This document shows positions 5,955 through 14,334 of a stretch of 46,854 bases of DNA, piece by piece. The DNA is from Blastocatellia bacterium (GTDB lineage: Bacteria; Acidobacteriota; Blastocatellia; HR10; J050): NCBI GenBank assembly GCA_025054955.1, contig JANWZE010000076.1:1-46854 (forward strand), written 5' to 3'. Every line of letters begins with the position of its first letter. Position 1 is the first letter of the stretch. The notes beneath the pieces were generated by a model. That model saw only the letters and a list, made by a program, of their open reading frames with translations, was not told the origin of the DNA and made no database searches. The translations under genes were made by a program, and so were the position numbers.

Positions 5955-8603
5955 TTATGGCGTTACTGTTGCCGTCAGCGTGAATGTGGCTGCGCCCGGT
6001 CCGAAATTAGCGACGGCAATATAATACGTGCCAGCTCGCAACGGAGGCGAACTCGTCGTCGTGATAGTGATCGTCTCTGTGCCCCCAGCGGACGTTGAGC
6101 GATAATCCGCCACAGCTTGGCCACCTTGAATTTGAATAGGCTGACCGAAACGGACGAAGAGATCAACATCTTGATTGCCACTGAGATCAACTCTCAATCG
6201 CGTTGCGCCACTCGGAACTTGAATCGTGTATTGTGTTGAGTTGAGAATGCCGCTGCCCGGTTGAGGCGCTGGAATCGAACCCGTGTGCGGCACGCCGGAG
6301 GTGAGCATGATCACCGGAACCTGTGGAGGCGGGGCAGCTTGTGCAGCGAGCTTGGCGACGAATACATCAATTGCGCCAGCCCGCTCCCGCTGAAATGCGC
6401 TCGCCGTAGGGAAGTTGTTGGACGTGGTGATACCGGTTACATACGCTGCACCCGTTGAATCCACCGCAATGCCATACCCCGCGTCGCCGCTGTCAACACC
6501 CAGCAAGATGTTTTCGCTGCCACCCAGGTAGGTTGAGTAGACAAGGCCTGCCCCGGACGGATTCAGTTTCGTGACAAAGGCATTGGGATAGGTGCTGGAC
6601 CCCAAAAACGTGCTTTGCCCCGGCAGCGCATCAAGGACAGGAAAGTTGGCCGACGTAGTTTGCCCAGTTACATAGACGTTGCCGGCTTGGTCCAGGGCAA
6701 TTGCGTAGGCAAGATCATCACTGTTGCCGCCTAGAAAGGTTGAGTAAACAAGCGCTGTGCCACTGGCGTTAAGCTTAGCGATGAAGCCGTCCCTGAAGCC
6801 GCCATGTGTTCGCTGAAAAGCGCCGCTCGTTACCGGGAAGGGTTTCAAAGGAGGTGAACGATCTGTGGACAGAGTCCAGCCGGTCACATAGGCGTTGCCG
6901 GCGCTATCCACAACGATGCCGCGACCAACATCAGGCCGATCGCCCCCCAGGAAGGTTGAGTAAACGAGCGCCGTCCCGCCAGCATTCACCTTGGTCACAA
7001 ACGCCTCACACTCGAAGCAGCCGACGACCCCACAACCGGTATCGGTGTGAGTTGGCTGAAAGACGCCCGGCGTTGCCGGAAAATCAGGAGACTTGGTACA
7101 GCCCGTCACATAGGCATTACCGGCGCTATCTACGGCGATGGCGTAGCCTTCATCATCTAATGGATTGCCGCCGAACGTCACGCCGTAATTGAGCGTCGAG
7201 CCTGTCGGATTCAGTTTTGCCACGAGCACATCATAGGAGACATTGGCAGGGCGATACGACCGGCCGACGATATACGCGCTGTTGGTGGCGTCCAGCGCAA
7301 TCCCATAACCGAAGTCACGCTCAGCCGTGCCAATGTAGGTGGAGTAGATGAGCGATGAGCCCGTCGGACTGAGCTTCGTCACGAAAGCGTCATACTGGCC
7401 GCCGCCGAACGTGCGCTGAAACGCGCCTGCCGTCGTTGGAAAGTTGCTGGAACCGGTCAACCCTGTTACATAGGCATGACCCATCGCGTCCACAGCGATG
7501 CCGTAGCCAGTCTCGCTATCGGAGCCGCCCAGATAGGTTGAGTAGACAAGCGCGCCGCTGGGGCTAAACTTGGCCACAATGGCATCAAACGGGCCTGAAG
7601 TTTCATAAGCATTCCTTGTCGGGAAATCGGAAGAAATGGTTTCGCCGGTCACATAGACGCTGCCGGTGGCGTCTACAGCGATGGCATAGCTTCGATCATT
7701 ATTGTCGCCTCCTAAGTACGTCGAGTAGCTCAACACAGGATCAATGATGAGCGGGTGACTGGTGTCGTAGCGTTCCACCTGAAAGCCGATGATCGAGCGC
7801 GGCGCTTCCATCAGTTGGCTGCCCGTGGACGATTGGGATAGGAATTTGAATGAGCCAGCGACGTGCACTCGTTGGCCGTTAATGTCTTGATAGATGAACG
7901 GTCGCCGCTGGCGAAGCTGTTGGCGGCCGATGTGGATGACGAGATCACCTTGGGCATCTATGTTCAGGTGATCACCACCCTCAATGCCAATTCTGATGAC
8001 GTTAGGATCAATTCCCGGCGCAACGACGAAGTCGTATTCCAATTGGTTCTGATTGCCATAGTAAATGAGGTCCACGCCGGGATAGACCTGAGCATATTTG
8101 ATCTTGGCGTACATGGGAATGTCTGTGCGCCATTGCTGCGGGTCGTTGCCGATGAAGTAATGCTTTCGCGCGGCTATTGGCTCTAAGCCGACAATCTGAG
8201 GTGTAGTCCTAGCGCCGATCAGCTTCAGGCGCAGTGTAGCCGATTGTGACTCTTGGAGGTTGGTTTCGGGTTCGCCGGCGTCTGCTCGGGCGGTTGAACG
8301 ATCTTGCTTGGACTCGCGAGCGTTCGTTGCTCGCAGGTGTAAGACAGCCTCGGTGGCAGCGAAATACACGTCGTAGCCAGGCCCGCGCGCCAGGAACTTG
8401 ACGCGAGGATCACACTGTCCTTGATTCGATTCAAAGCTCAATGGTTGTTGCGCGAAACGTGTGTTGACCCAGGAGGTCAGCGTCGCTGCGCGGGCAGATA
8501 GCGCAGAGTTGAGGCTGGCCGCGCCGTTGATGTCGTGATGAAGGGGAGACGTCCAGCCAAGCCACCATACACCAATCAGCATAAGGGAAAACGTTCGTTT
8601 CAT
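5955..8603 (-). CDS. Secreted SBBP beta-propeller repeat protein with C-terminal PPC domain
   Basis: The 882-aa product starts with a signal peptide (MKRTFSLMLIGVWWLGW). Residues about 50-290 match the N-terminal domain common in SBBP proteins (FESNQGQ near the start, YPGVDLIYYG, LIIDPVLSYSTYLGG at the end). Residues about 295-760 hold eight or nine SBBP repeats of the form LVYSTYLGG...D.GY.IAVD..GNAYVTG.T.S.NFP. The last roughly 95 residues resemble a pre-peptidase C-terminal (PPC) domain: LRVDLSGNQDVDLFVR and AGTYYIAVANFGPGAATFTL. GGAG eight bases before the ATG supports the start. Such proteins are exported and their role is poorly known (surface binding or scaffold). Confidence 0.9.
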   Translation of the reverse strand: MKRTFSLMLIGVWWLGWTSPLHHDINGAASLNSALSARAATLTSWVNTRFAQQPLSFESNQGQCDPRVKFLARGPGYDVYFAATEAVLHLRATNARESKQDRSTARADAGEPETNLQESQSATLRLKLIGARTTPQIVGLEPIAARKHYFIGNDPQQWRTDIPMYAKIKYAQVYPGVDLIYYGNQNQLEYDFVVAPGIDPNVIRIGIEGGDHLNIDAQGDLVIHIGRQQLRQRRPFIYQDINGQRVHVAGSFKFLSQSSTGSQLMEAPRSIIGFQVERYDTSHPLIIDPVLSYSTYLGGDNNDRSYAIAVDATGSVYVTGETISSDFPTRNAYETSGPFDAIVAKFSPSGALVYSTYLGGSDSETGYGIAVDAMGHAYVTGLTGSSNFPTTAGAFQRTFGGGQYDAFVTKLSPTGSSLIYSTYIGTAERDFGYGIALDATNSAYIVGRSYRPANVSYDVLVAKLNPTGSTLNYGVTFGGNPLDDEGYAIAVDSAGNAYVTGCTKSPDFPATPGVFQPTHTDTGCGVVGCFECEAFVTKVNAGGTALVYSTFLGGDRPDVGRGIVVDSAGNAYVTGWTLSTDRSPPLKPFPVTSGAFQRTHGGFRDGFIAKLNASGTALVYSTFLGGNSDDLAYAIALDQAGNVYVTGQTTSANFPVLDALPGQSTFLGSSTYPNAFVTKLNPSGAGLVYSTYLGGSENILLGVDSGDAGYGIAVDSTGAAYVTGITTSNNFPTASAFQRERAGAIDVFVAKLAAQAAPPPQVPVIMLTSGVPHTGSIPAPQPGSGILNSTQYTIQVPSGATRLRVDLSGNQDVDLFVRFGQPIQIQGGQAVADYRSTSAGGTETITITTTSSPPLRAGTYYIAVANFGPGAATFTLTATVTP

Positions 8604-8645
8604 GGATCTCCACTCCAGCTTTCAACTTTTGCATAAGAGGGCGGC

Positions 8646-8674
8646 AGATTACAAAATATCAGTCCATTTTTCAA
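8646..8674 (-). promoter_or_regulatory. Candidate promoter of the SBBP gene
   Basis: On the minus strand, TTGAAA (8669-8674) and TAATCT (8646-8651) are separated by exactly 17 bases, 43 bases upstream of the start codon in a locally AT-rich patch. Match to the sigma-70 pattern is good. Confidence 0.5.
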
Positions 8675-8739
8675 GTCAAACGCCACGACGCGGGTTCGGG
8701 ACGTAAGGTCGTGATGGCGCGGCTTCGTTGCATGAGTGC

Positions 8740-8768
8740 TTGAGTTTGGTGGCGAGGTTGTGTAGCTT
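8740..8768 (+). promoter_or_regulatory. Candidate promoter of the M28 peptidase gene
   Basis: TTGAGT (8740-8745) and TAGCTT (8763-8768) are 17 bases apart, 26 bases upstream of the ATG at 8795 and just before a strong AAGGAGG ribosome site. The elements are moderate matches. Confidence 0.35.
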
Positions 8769-8794
8769 ATGCCTGCTCATGTAAGGAGGATTCA

Positions 8795-10357
8795 ATGAAA
8801 AAACAGATTGCATTGTCTCTCATTGTAGTTTGTTTATCGGTGGCGCTTGTTCGGGCGCAAGAACCTGTTGATCTGGGGATGGTGATGCGCATCAAGGCGG
8901 AAGGGTTTGAGCGATCAAAGGTCATGGATACGCTCTGGTATTTGACCGAGCATGCCGGGCCGCGATTGACGAATTCGCCGCAACTGAAGCAGGCCAGCCA
9001 GTGGTGTGTGAAGAAACTGACCGAGTGGGGGCTGGTGAACGCGCGGCTGGAGCCGTGGGGCATTTTTGGTCGTGGCTGGTCGGTTGAGCGGTTTTCCATT
9101 GAGATGGTTGAGCCGCATTTCATGCCGATTATCGCCTATCCGAAGGCATGGACGGCCAGTACCAACGGCGTCGTGAGTGGCACGCCAGTACTGGTTGAAA
9201 TTCGGTCGGAAGCCGATTTTGAGAAGTATCGCGGCAAGCTCAAAGGGGCGATCGTCATGAATGAATCGCCGCGTCAAGTCGAGCCTCGTTTTGAAGCCGA
9301 CGCTCGACGCCATTCGGATCAAGACTTGCAACGGCTGGCCGGCGCGCCGGAACCGGCAAGCGTGCCAGGTCGCGCTCAGCAGCGCCAGGAATTTCGCGCG
9401 CGACGCGCCTTGCAGGAGAAAATAGGAAATTTCTTCCGCCAGGAGGGCGTCGCTGTGCTGCTGGAGCCGAGTCGCGGCGAACACGGCACGATTTTTGTCG
9501 CCGGCGGTGGGGATTATAAGAAGGATGGCGAGCCTGGTGTGCCTGCCTTCGTCGTTGCGATTGAGCACTACGCGCGGATCGTTCGACATCTGGAGCGCAA
9601 GCAGCCGGTCAGATTAAACATTGAGTTGCGGGCAAAGTTTCATGATGAGGATTTGCAAGCCTACAACGTGATCGCTGAAATTCCCGGCACGGACCCGAAG
9701 CTCAAAGATGAATTGGTCATGCTGGGGGCGCATCTGGATTCGTGGCATGCCGGCACAGGGACAACCGATAATGGCGCTGGCTCGGCTGTGGTGATGGAGG
9801 CCGTGCGTATCCTGACGGCCATCGGCGCGCGGCCCCGGCGCACGATTCGTCTGGCGCTGTGGAGCGGCGAAGAGCAAGGATTGTTAGGCTCGCAGGAGTA
9901 CGTCAAAACGCATTTCGCTGATCCGAAAACGATGCAATTGAAACCGGCGCATAGCAAGCTCTCGTGTTATTTCAATCTGGATAACGGCACGGGCAAGATT
10001 CGTGGCGTCTACCTACAAGGCAATGACGCCGTTCGCCCGATATTTGAAGCCTGGCTCAAACCATTTCATGATCTGGGGGCGACGACGCTGACGATCCGCA
10101 ACACAGGCGGCACGGATCACCTTTCGTTCGATGCCGTTGGCTTGCCCGGCTTTCAATTCATTCAGGACCCGATTGAGTACGGCACGCGAACACATCACAC
10201 GAATATGGATGTCTATGACCGCGCGTTGAAGGGGGACCTGATGCAGGCATCGGTCATCATAGCGTCGTTCGTCTATCACGCTGCCATGCGAGACGAGAAA
10301 TTGCCGCGAAAGCCGTTGCCGCTGGCGCAGCCCGATGAGCAGTCAACGCCTGAGTAA
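8795..10357 (+). CDS. Secreted M28-family zinc peptidase
   Basis: A 520-aa exported metallopeptidase of the M28 (aminopeptidase/carboxypeptidase Q-like) family. A signal peptide (1-21) is followed by a PA-like insert region (about 120-265) and the catalytic domain. Metal ligands can be read: H313 in LGAHLDSWHAGTG, bridging D325 in TTDNGAGS, the general base and ligand pair E359-E360 in SGEEQGLLGS, D396 in FNLDNGTG, and H467/H468 in RTHHTNMD. All are present, so it should be active. Start supported by AAGGAGG. It would act outside the inner membrane, trimming peptides; substrate is not evident. Confidence 0.93.
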   Translation: MKKQIALSLIVVCLSVALVRAQEPVDLGMVMRIKAEGFERSKVMDTLWYLTEHAGPRLTNSPQLKQASQWCVKKLTEWGLVNARLEPWGIFGRGWSVERFSIEMVEPHFMPIIAYPKAWTASTNGVVSGTPVLVEIRSEADFEKYRGKLKGAIVMNESPRQVEPRFEADARRHSDQDLQRLAGAPEPASVPGRAQQRQEFRARRALQEKIGNFFRQEGVAVLLEPSRGEHGTIFVAGGGDYKKDGEPGVPAFVVAIEHYARIVRHLERKQPVRLNIELRAKFHDEDLQAYNVIAEIPGTDPKLKDELVMLGAHLDSWHAGTGTTDNGAGSAVVMEAVRILTAIGARPRRTIRLALWSGEEQGLLGSQEYVKTHFADPKTMQLKPAHSKLSCYFNLDNGTGKIRGVYLQGNDAVRPIFEAWLKPFHDLGATTLTIRNTGGTDHLSFDAVGLPGFQFIQDPIEYGTRTHHTNMDVYDRALKGDLMQASVIIASFVYHAAMRDEKLPRKPLPLAQPDEQSTPE

Positions 10358-10417
10358 ATCCGTGAGACAGGCCATCGCGCGTCGGCGAGCAAGAATGCGG
10401 CTCGCCGACCACCCGGC

Positions 10418-11155
10418 ATGAAACTCATCATTCAAATTCCTTGCTATAACGAAGCGGAGACGCTGCCGCTGACGTTGGATGATCTGCCTCGGCAGATTGA
10501 GGGGATTGATCAGATCGAAATTCTCGTCATTGATGACGGCAGTTCAGATGATACAGTCGAAGTGGCTCGGTCCCGGAACGTGCATCACGTTGTCCGGTTG
10601 ACGCCGCATCGAGGATTGGCAGCGGCGTTTAATGCCGGCTTACGTGCCGGGTTGCAACGGGGCGCCGATGTTATTGTCAACATGGATGGTGATCATGCTT
10701 TTCGCGCTGAGGATATTGCGCGGCTTATTGCGCCGATACTGGCTGGACGCGCGGGCATGGTCATCGGCGTGCGCCCGTTGGATGATCGTCGGTACTTTCC
10801 GCCGTTGAAAAAAGCGCTTCATCGGCTGGGAAGCTGGCTGATCTCACGATTGATTGGACAGGCGATTCCCGACCCAACGAGTGGATTCCGCGCCTATAGT
10901 CGTGACGCTGCGATGAAACTTCATATCGTGTCGCGGCACACCTACGTGTTAGAATCAATCATTCAAGCGGCTCATCAGGGAGTCGCATTCGCGCATGTTC
11001 CCATCGGTGTGAATCCGCCGTTGCGCCCCTCGCGGCTCATCAAAAGCACAGCTCATTACGTTGCCCAATCAGCTTGGACAGTGCTGCGCGCTTGTGTGAG
11101 TTACAGAATGGGCAGGCTGCTGAAGGTGGTTGCGCCACGGTCTGGTCATGCGTGA
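10418..11155 (+). CDS. GT2-family glycosyltransferase (dolichyl/polyprenyl-phosphate sugar synthase-like)
   Basis: The 245-aa protein has the GT-A fold of family 2: PCYNEAETLPLTL (8-20), the nucleotide-sugar aspartates VIDDGSSDD (D39, D40) and the metal-binding NMDGDHAF (D90, D92), where relatives usually have ADGQH. PDPTSGFRAYSR is the acceptor-side motif of DPM1-like enzymes. Only the catalytic domain is present; there is no obvious C-terminal membrane domain. It probably loads a sugar onto polyprenyl phosphate for cell-surface glycans. The next gene, a GT4 transferase, starts at or just after its stop, so the two form an operon. Confidence 0.88.
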   Translation: MKLIIQIPCYNEAETLPLTLDDLPRQIEGIDQIEILVIDDGSSDDTVEVARSRNVHHVVRLTPHRGLAAAFNAGLRAGLQRGADVIVNMDGDHAFRAEDIARLIAPILAGRAGMVIGVRPLDDRRYFPPLKKALHRLGSWLISRLIGQAIPDPTSGFRAYSRDAAMKLHIVSRHTYVLESIIQAAHQGVAFAHVPIGVNPPLRPSRLIKSTAHYVAQSAWTVLRACVSYRMGRLLKVVAPRSGHA

Positions 11156-11162
11156 TTCGTCT

Positions 11163-12314
11163 ATGAAGATTTGTCTATTGGGGCCGAGTTATCCCTATCG
11201 TGGCGGCATTGCGCACTACATGACGTTGCTGGCGAGAGAACTTCGCCGCCGTCATCACGTCGTTTTTTTCGGCTTCACTCGCCAGTATCCGCAGTGGCTC
11301 TATCCCGGCCAAACAGACCGCGATCCGAGCCAAGCCGCGTTGACCGACGAGTACATTCGCGTGCTCGATTCGCTCAACCCGTGGACGTGGATGCAGACGG
11401 CTCGGCGAATCTGTCGTGAGCAACCGCGGCTGTTGATTTTACCTTGGTGGACGTCGTTCTGGACGCCGGCATTTTGGACGGTTTCCTCATGGGTCAAACG
11501 AGCCAGCGCCACGACGGTTGTGTTTATCTGTCATAACGTCATTGAGCACGAGACGAATCTGATCAAGCAATTTTGCACACAGCTCGTTCTGCAAACCGGT
11601 GACGCCTTCATTGTGCATTCGACGCAAGATCGCGCGAGTCTGGCTACGATGTGTCCGGGGCGGCCGATTTATCAAGCATTTCATCCGAGCTATGCTGAGC
11701 TGGCGCCGACTCGGCTAGCGCGCCAAGAGGCTCGCCGCAAACTGAATGTTGGAGAGAAGGTGTTGCTCTTTTTCGGGTTCGTGCGGCCATATAAGGGCCT
11801 GGAATATGCCATCCGCAGTCTTCCGTTGATTTTGTCTAAGCATCAAGTGACGTTGATCGTTGCTGGCGAGATATGGTCGGGCCGACGAGAAATCAAAAAG
11901 TTGATCAGTCAATTGGGACTGGAAGCCCACGTGCGCATCGAGGATCGTTATATTGCCAATGAAGAGATCGGCCTCTATTTTTCGGCGGCTGATTTGTTGC
12001 TGTTGCCGTACCTGAGCGCCACACAGAGCGGGATTGCTCAGATTGCCTACGCGCAGGAAGTGCCGGTGGTGGCCACGCGCGTTGGGGGCTTGCTCGATGT
12101 CGTCACAGATGGGCAAACAGGCTACTTGGTCGAGCCAGCCTCGCCGACGGCGATTGCGGAAGCCGTGATTGATTTTTTTGATCATCATCGTGGCGATTAC
12201 ATGGTTGAGCAGATCAAGCGCCAACGATCGCGGTTCACGTGGGCGCCGATCGTTCAGGCGATCGAAGCGATCGGGCAACAGGATGATTGCGTTGACAATC
12301 ATACTGTTTCATGA
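11163..12314 (+). CDS. GT4-family glycosyltransferase
   Basis: GT-B glycosyltransferase, about 383 aa from the ATG at 11163. The N-terminal Rossmann domain opens with MKICLLGPSYPYRGGIAHYM, and the C-terminal donor domain has FGFVRPYKGLEYAI, then LLLPYLSATQSGIAQIAY with the conserved glutamate position replaced by a serine/glutamine stretch, and VVATRVGGLLDVV...GYLV. The start is uncertain: ATG codons at 11130, 11148 and 11163 are in frame and none has a clear ribosome site; 11163 gives the usual family start. Overlap or near-overlap with the GT2 gene suggests both act in one glycan pathway. Confidence 0.88.
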   Translation: MKICLLGPSYPYRGGIAHYMTLLARELRRRHHVVFFGFTRQYPQWLYPGQTDRDPSQAALTDEYIRVLDSLNPWTWMQTARRICREQPRLLILPWWTSFWTPAFWTVSSWVKRASATTVVFICHNVIEHETNLIKQFCTQLVLQTGDAFIVHSTQDRASLATMCPGRPIYQAFHPSYAELAPTRLARQEARRKLNVGEKVLLFFGFVRPYKGLEYAIRSLPLILSKHQVTLIVAGEIWSGRREIKKLISQLGLEAHVRIEDRYIANEEIGLYFSAADLLLLPYLSATQSGIAQIAYAQEVPVVATRVGGLLDVVTDGQTGYLVEPASPTAIAEAVIDFFDHHRGDYMVEQIKRQRSRFTWAPIVQAIEAIGQQDDCVDNHTVS

Positions 12315-12450
12315 TTAAACCTTGACTGACATTAAATCTTGACCGACATTGATCAAGCGAAATGGAGCGTGAGTGGAACCGAGTTCAACGAACGGCGTGT
12401 ACACAATCCAGGTTGAGTTCGTCAAAATGACGTTGATGAGGAGGGATGCA

Positions 12451-14289
12451 ATGTTCTCTCGAACAATTCTACGAATTATGAGCATGGCGATGATGGTCGG
12501 ATTGATGATCGTCGCTTTGCTTGGAGCGCCGGCCAGCGGCGAATCGGAGAACGCGCCGGTTTCTATCATGCCGCTGCGCGAGGTGAAAGCGGGCATGAAG
12601 GGAACGATTCGGACGGTGTTTCAGGGGGATCAGATTGAAGAGTTCCAATTTGAGGTGCTCGGCACGATGCAAAGCGTCTTAGGCCCAAAGACTGACATCA
12701 TTCTGGTGAGGTTGATTGGCGCCAAGCCTGAGTATACCGGCGTGGTTGCTGGCATGAGCGGCAGTCCAGCGATGATTGATGGGCGATTGGTCGGCGCGTT
12801 GTCGTTACGTTTTGGCGCTTTCGCCAAGGAGCCAATTGGCGGTCTGACGCCGATTGAATCTATGTTGCCGTTATTTGAGATGCCGTGGCCGGCCCGCCAG
12901 CAGCGCGCCGCTGTGCCAGCAGACATTCAAGCTACAGATAAACCGGCAAGCGTGGCTCAAACCAGCGCGACGAGCTCCTCGAGCGCCGTCTCGTTATTGG
13001 AGCCGATACCGACGCCGTTGTTCTTCAGTGGCTTCAGTCAAAGCATTGTTGACCATTTTGCGCCGGTCTTTGGCTCGTATCATCTTGTGCCAATGCTTGC
13101 TGGTAGCGGCGGTGCTGCCAGCCTTCAATTCAAGCCGGAGAGCGCTGCCGATTTGGTGCCGGGCGCGCCGATTTCGGCTGTGCTCGTCCGTGGCGATTTG
13201 GGCTTGTACGCGACAGGAACAGTTTCCTATCGCGCGGGGGATCGCATTCTGGCATTCGGGCATCCGCTATTTCAAATCGGCAGTGTCAATATGCCGATGG
13301 CCAAATCGCGCATCCTGGCGACGTTGCCCAGTTCGCTCGGTTCTTTCAAGATTTCGCAACTTGGCGAAACGGTGGGAACCATCAGTCAGGATCGGTTGAC
13401 GGCCATCTGCGGTCTGATTGGCGTCTCGCCTTCGATGATTCCTATCACGATCAATGTGCATAGTCCCAGCCGAGGCGTTGTGCCAATGCAATTTGAAGTG
13501 TTTCAGCACCCGGCGCTCACGCCCCTGCTTATCAATGTGACGCTTGCTCAGTCAGTGTTCAATACGCTGGAGCAGAATGACGAATTGACGATTGATTACA
13601 CAGCGACGATTCAGATTGATGGTCACCGAGATGTGGTCATTAGGGATTCTGTTACCTCGTTTGACCGTAGTTTCTTCCAACCTGTGGCCATCACCACGGC
13701 AGGGCGGATTGGCAGTGTGTTTGCTCGGCTGTTTAGCAATCCCGTGGAGGCGGCGAAGATCACCGGCCTACGCTTGGAATTCAAGTTGAGCGAGCAACGT
13801 CGCGCCGCGACGCTGGAAGAGCTACGCATCTCGAAGCAAGTGGTGAGCCCTGGTGATCAGATTGATGTTTACGCTGTGTTGCGCCCATTTCGCGCTGAGC
13901 CACTCATCATGCCGTTGAAAGTGACCATTCCGGCGAGCGTGCGTCGTGGCGAGAAGTTGACGTTGGTCGTTTGTGATGGATCAACATTGAGAGCGATGGA
14001 AGAACAAGAACTCAGTCATACGAATCCGTCGTTGCGAGCGATGATTGATTGGCTGAACCGCCAACGCAGTAATCGAGCGATTTATCTGCGCTTATCACAA
14101 GCCTCGCCTGGGTATGTCGTTGAGGATCGTGTCCTGCCGTCTTTACCGTTGTCGGTGATGTCTGTGATGGACAGCCTCCGCGCTGATCAGCCAGTTCGAC
14201 AAGTCGCAGAGAGGGTGATGTTGCTTGATTCTGCGGCAACTGATTATGTCGTAACCGGCAAGAAGGAATTAGCCTTGACGGTGAGATGA
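12451..14289 (+). CDS. Exported SpoIVB-like S55 peptidase-domain protein
   Basis: The ATG at 12451 is chosen because GAGGAGGG (12438-12445) lies five bases upstream and a signal peptide follows directly (MFSRTILRIM...LLGAPASG); the upstream GTG at 12373 has neither. The 612-aa product carries S55 signatures: GVVAGMSGSPAMIDGRLVGA (serine S103 or S105) with FAKEPIGGLTPIESML after it, and AFGHPLFQIG (H271). In SpoIVB of Bacillus the histidine precedes the serine; here the order is reversed. The C-terminal half is beta-rich and unassigned. It is likely a periplasmic or outer-membrane-linked protein; peptidase activity is unproven. Confidence 0.8.
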   Translation: MFSRTILRIMSMAMMVGLMIVALLGAPASGESENAPVSIMPLREVKAGMKGTIRTVFQGDQIEEFQFEVLGTMQSVLGPKTDIILVRLIGAKPEYTGVVAGMSGSPAMIDGRLVGALSLRFGAFAKEPIGGLTPIESMLPLFEMPWPARQQRAAVPADIQATDKPASVAQTSATSSSSAVSLLEPIPTPLFFSGFSQSIVDHFAPVFGSYHLVPMLAGSGGAASLQFKPESAADLVPGAPISAVLVRGDLGLYATGTVSYRAGDRILAFGHPLFQIGSVNMPMAKSRILATLPSSLGSFKISQLGETVGTISQDRLTAICGLIGVSPSMIPITINVHSPSRGVVPMQFEVFQHPALTPLLINVTLAQSVFNTLEQNDELTIDYTATIQIDGHRDVVIRDSVTSFDRSFFQPVAITTAGRIGSVFARLFSNPVEAAKITGLRLEFKLSEQRRAATLEELRISKQVVSPGDQIDVYAVLRPFRAEPLIMPLKVTIPASVRRGEKLTLVVCDGSTLRAMEEQELSHTNPSLRAMIDWLNRQRSNRAIYLRLSQASPGYVVEDRVLPSLPLSVMSVMDSLRADQPVRQVAERVMLLDSAATDYVVTGKKELALTVR

Positions 14290-14334
14290 ACTGACCGGAG
14301 ACGAGGATCAGAAGAGAGCTTCTTGGAGTAGATC

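Noticed and set aside
12373-12450. GTG at 12373 as start of the S55-like gene
   Set aside because: The strong GAGGAGGG and signal peptide lie at 12451; the upstream 26 residues look like translated leader.
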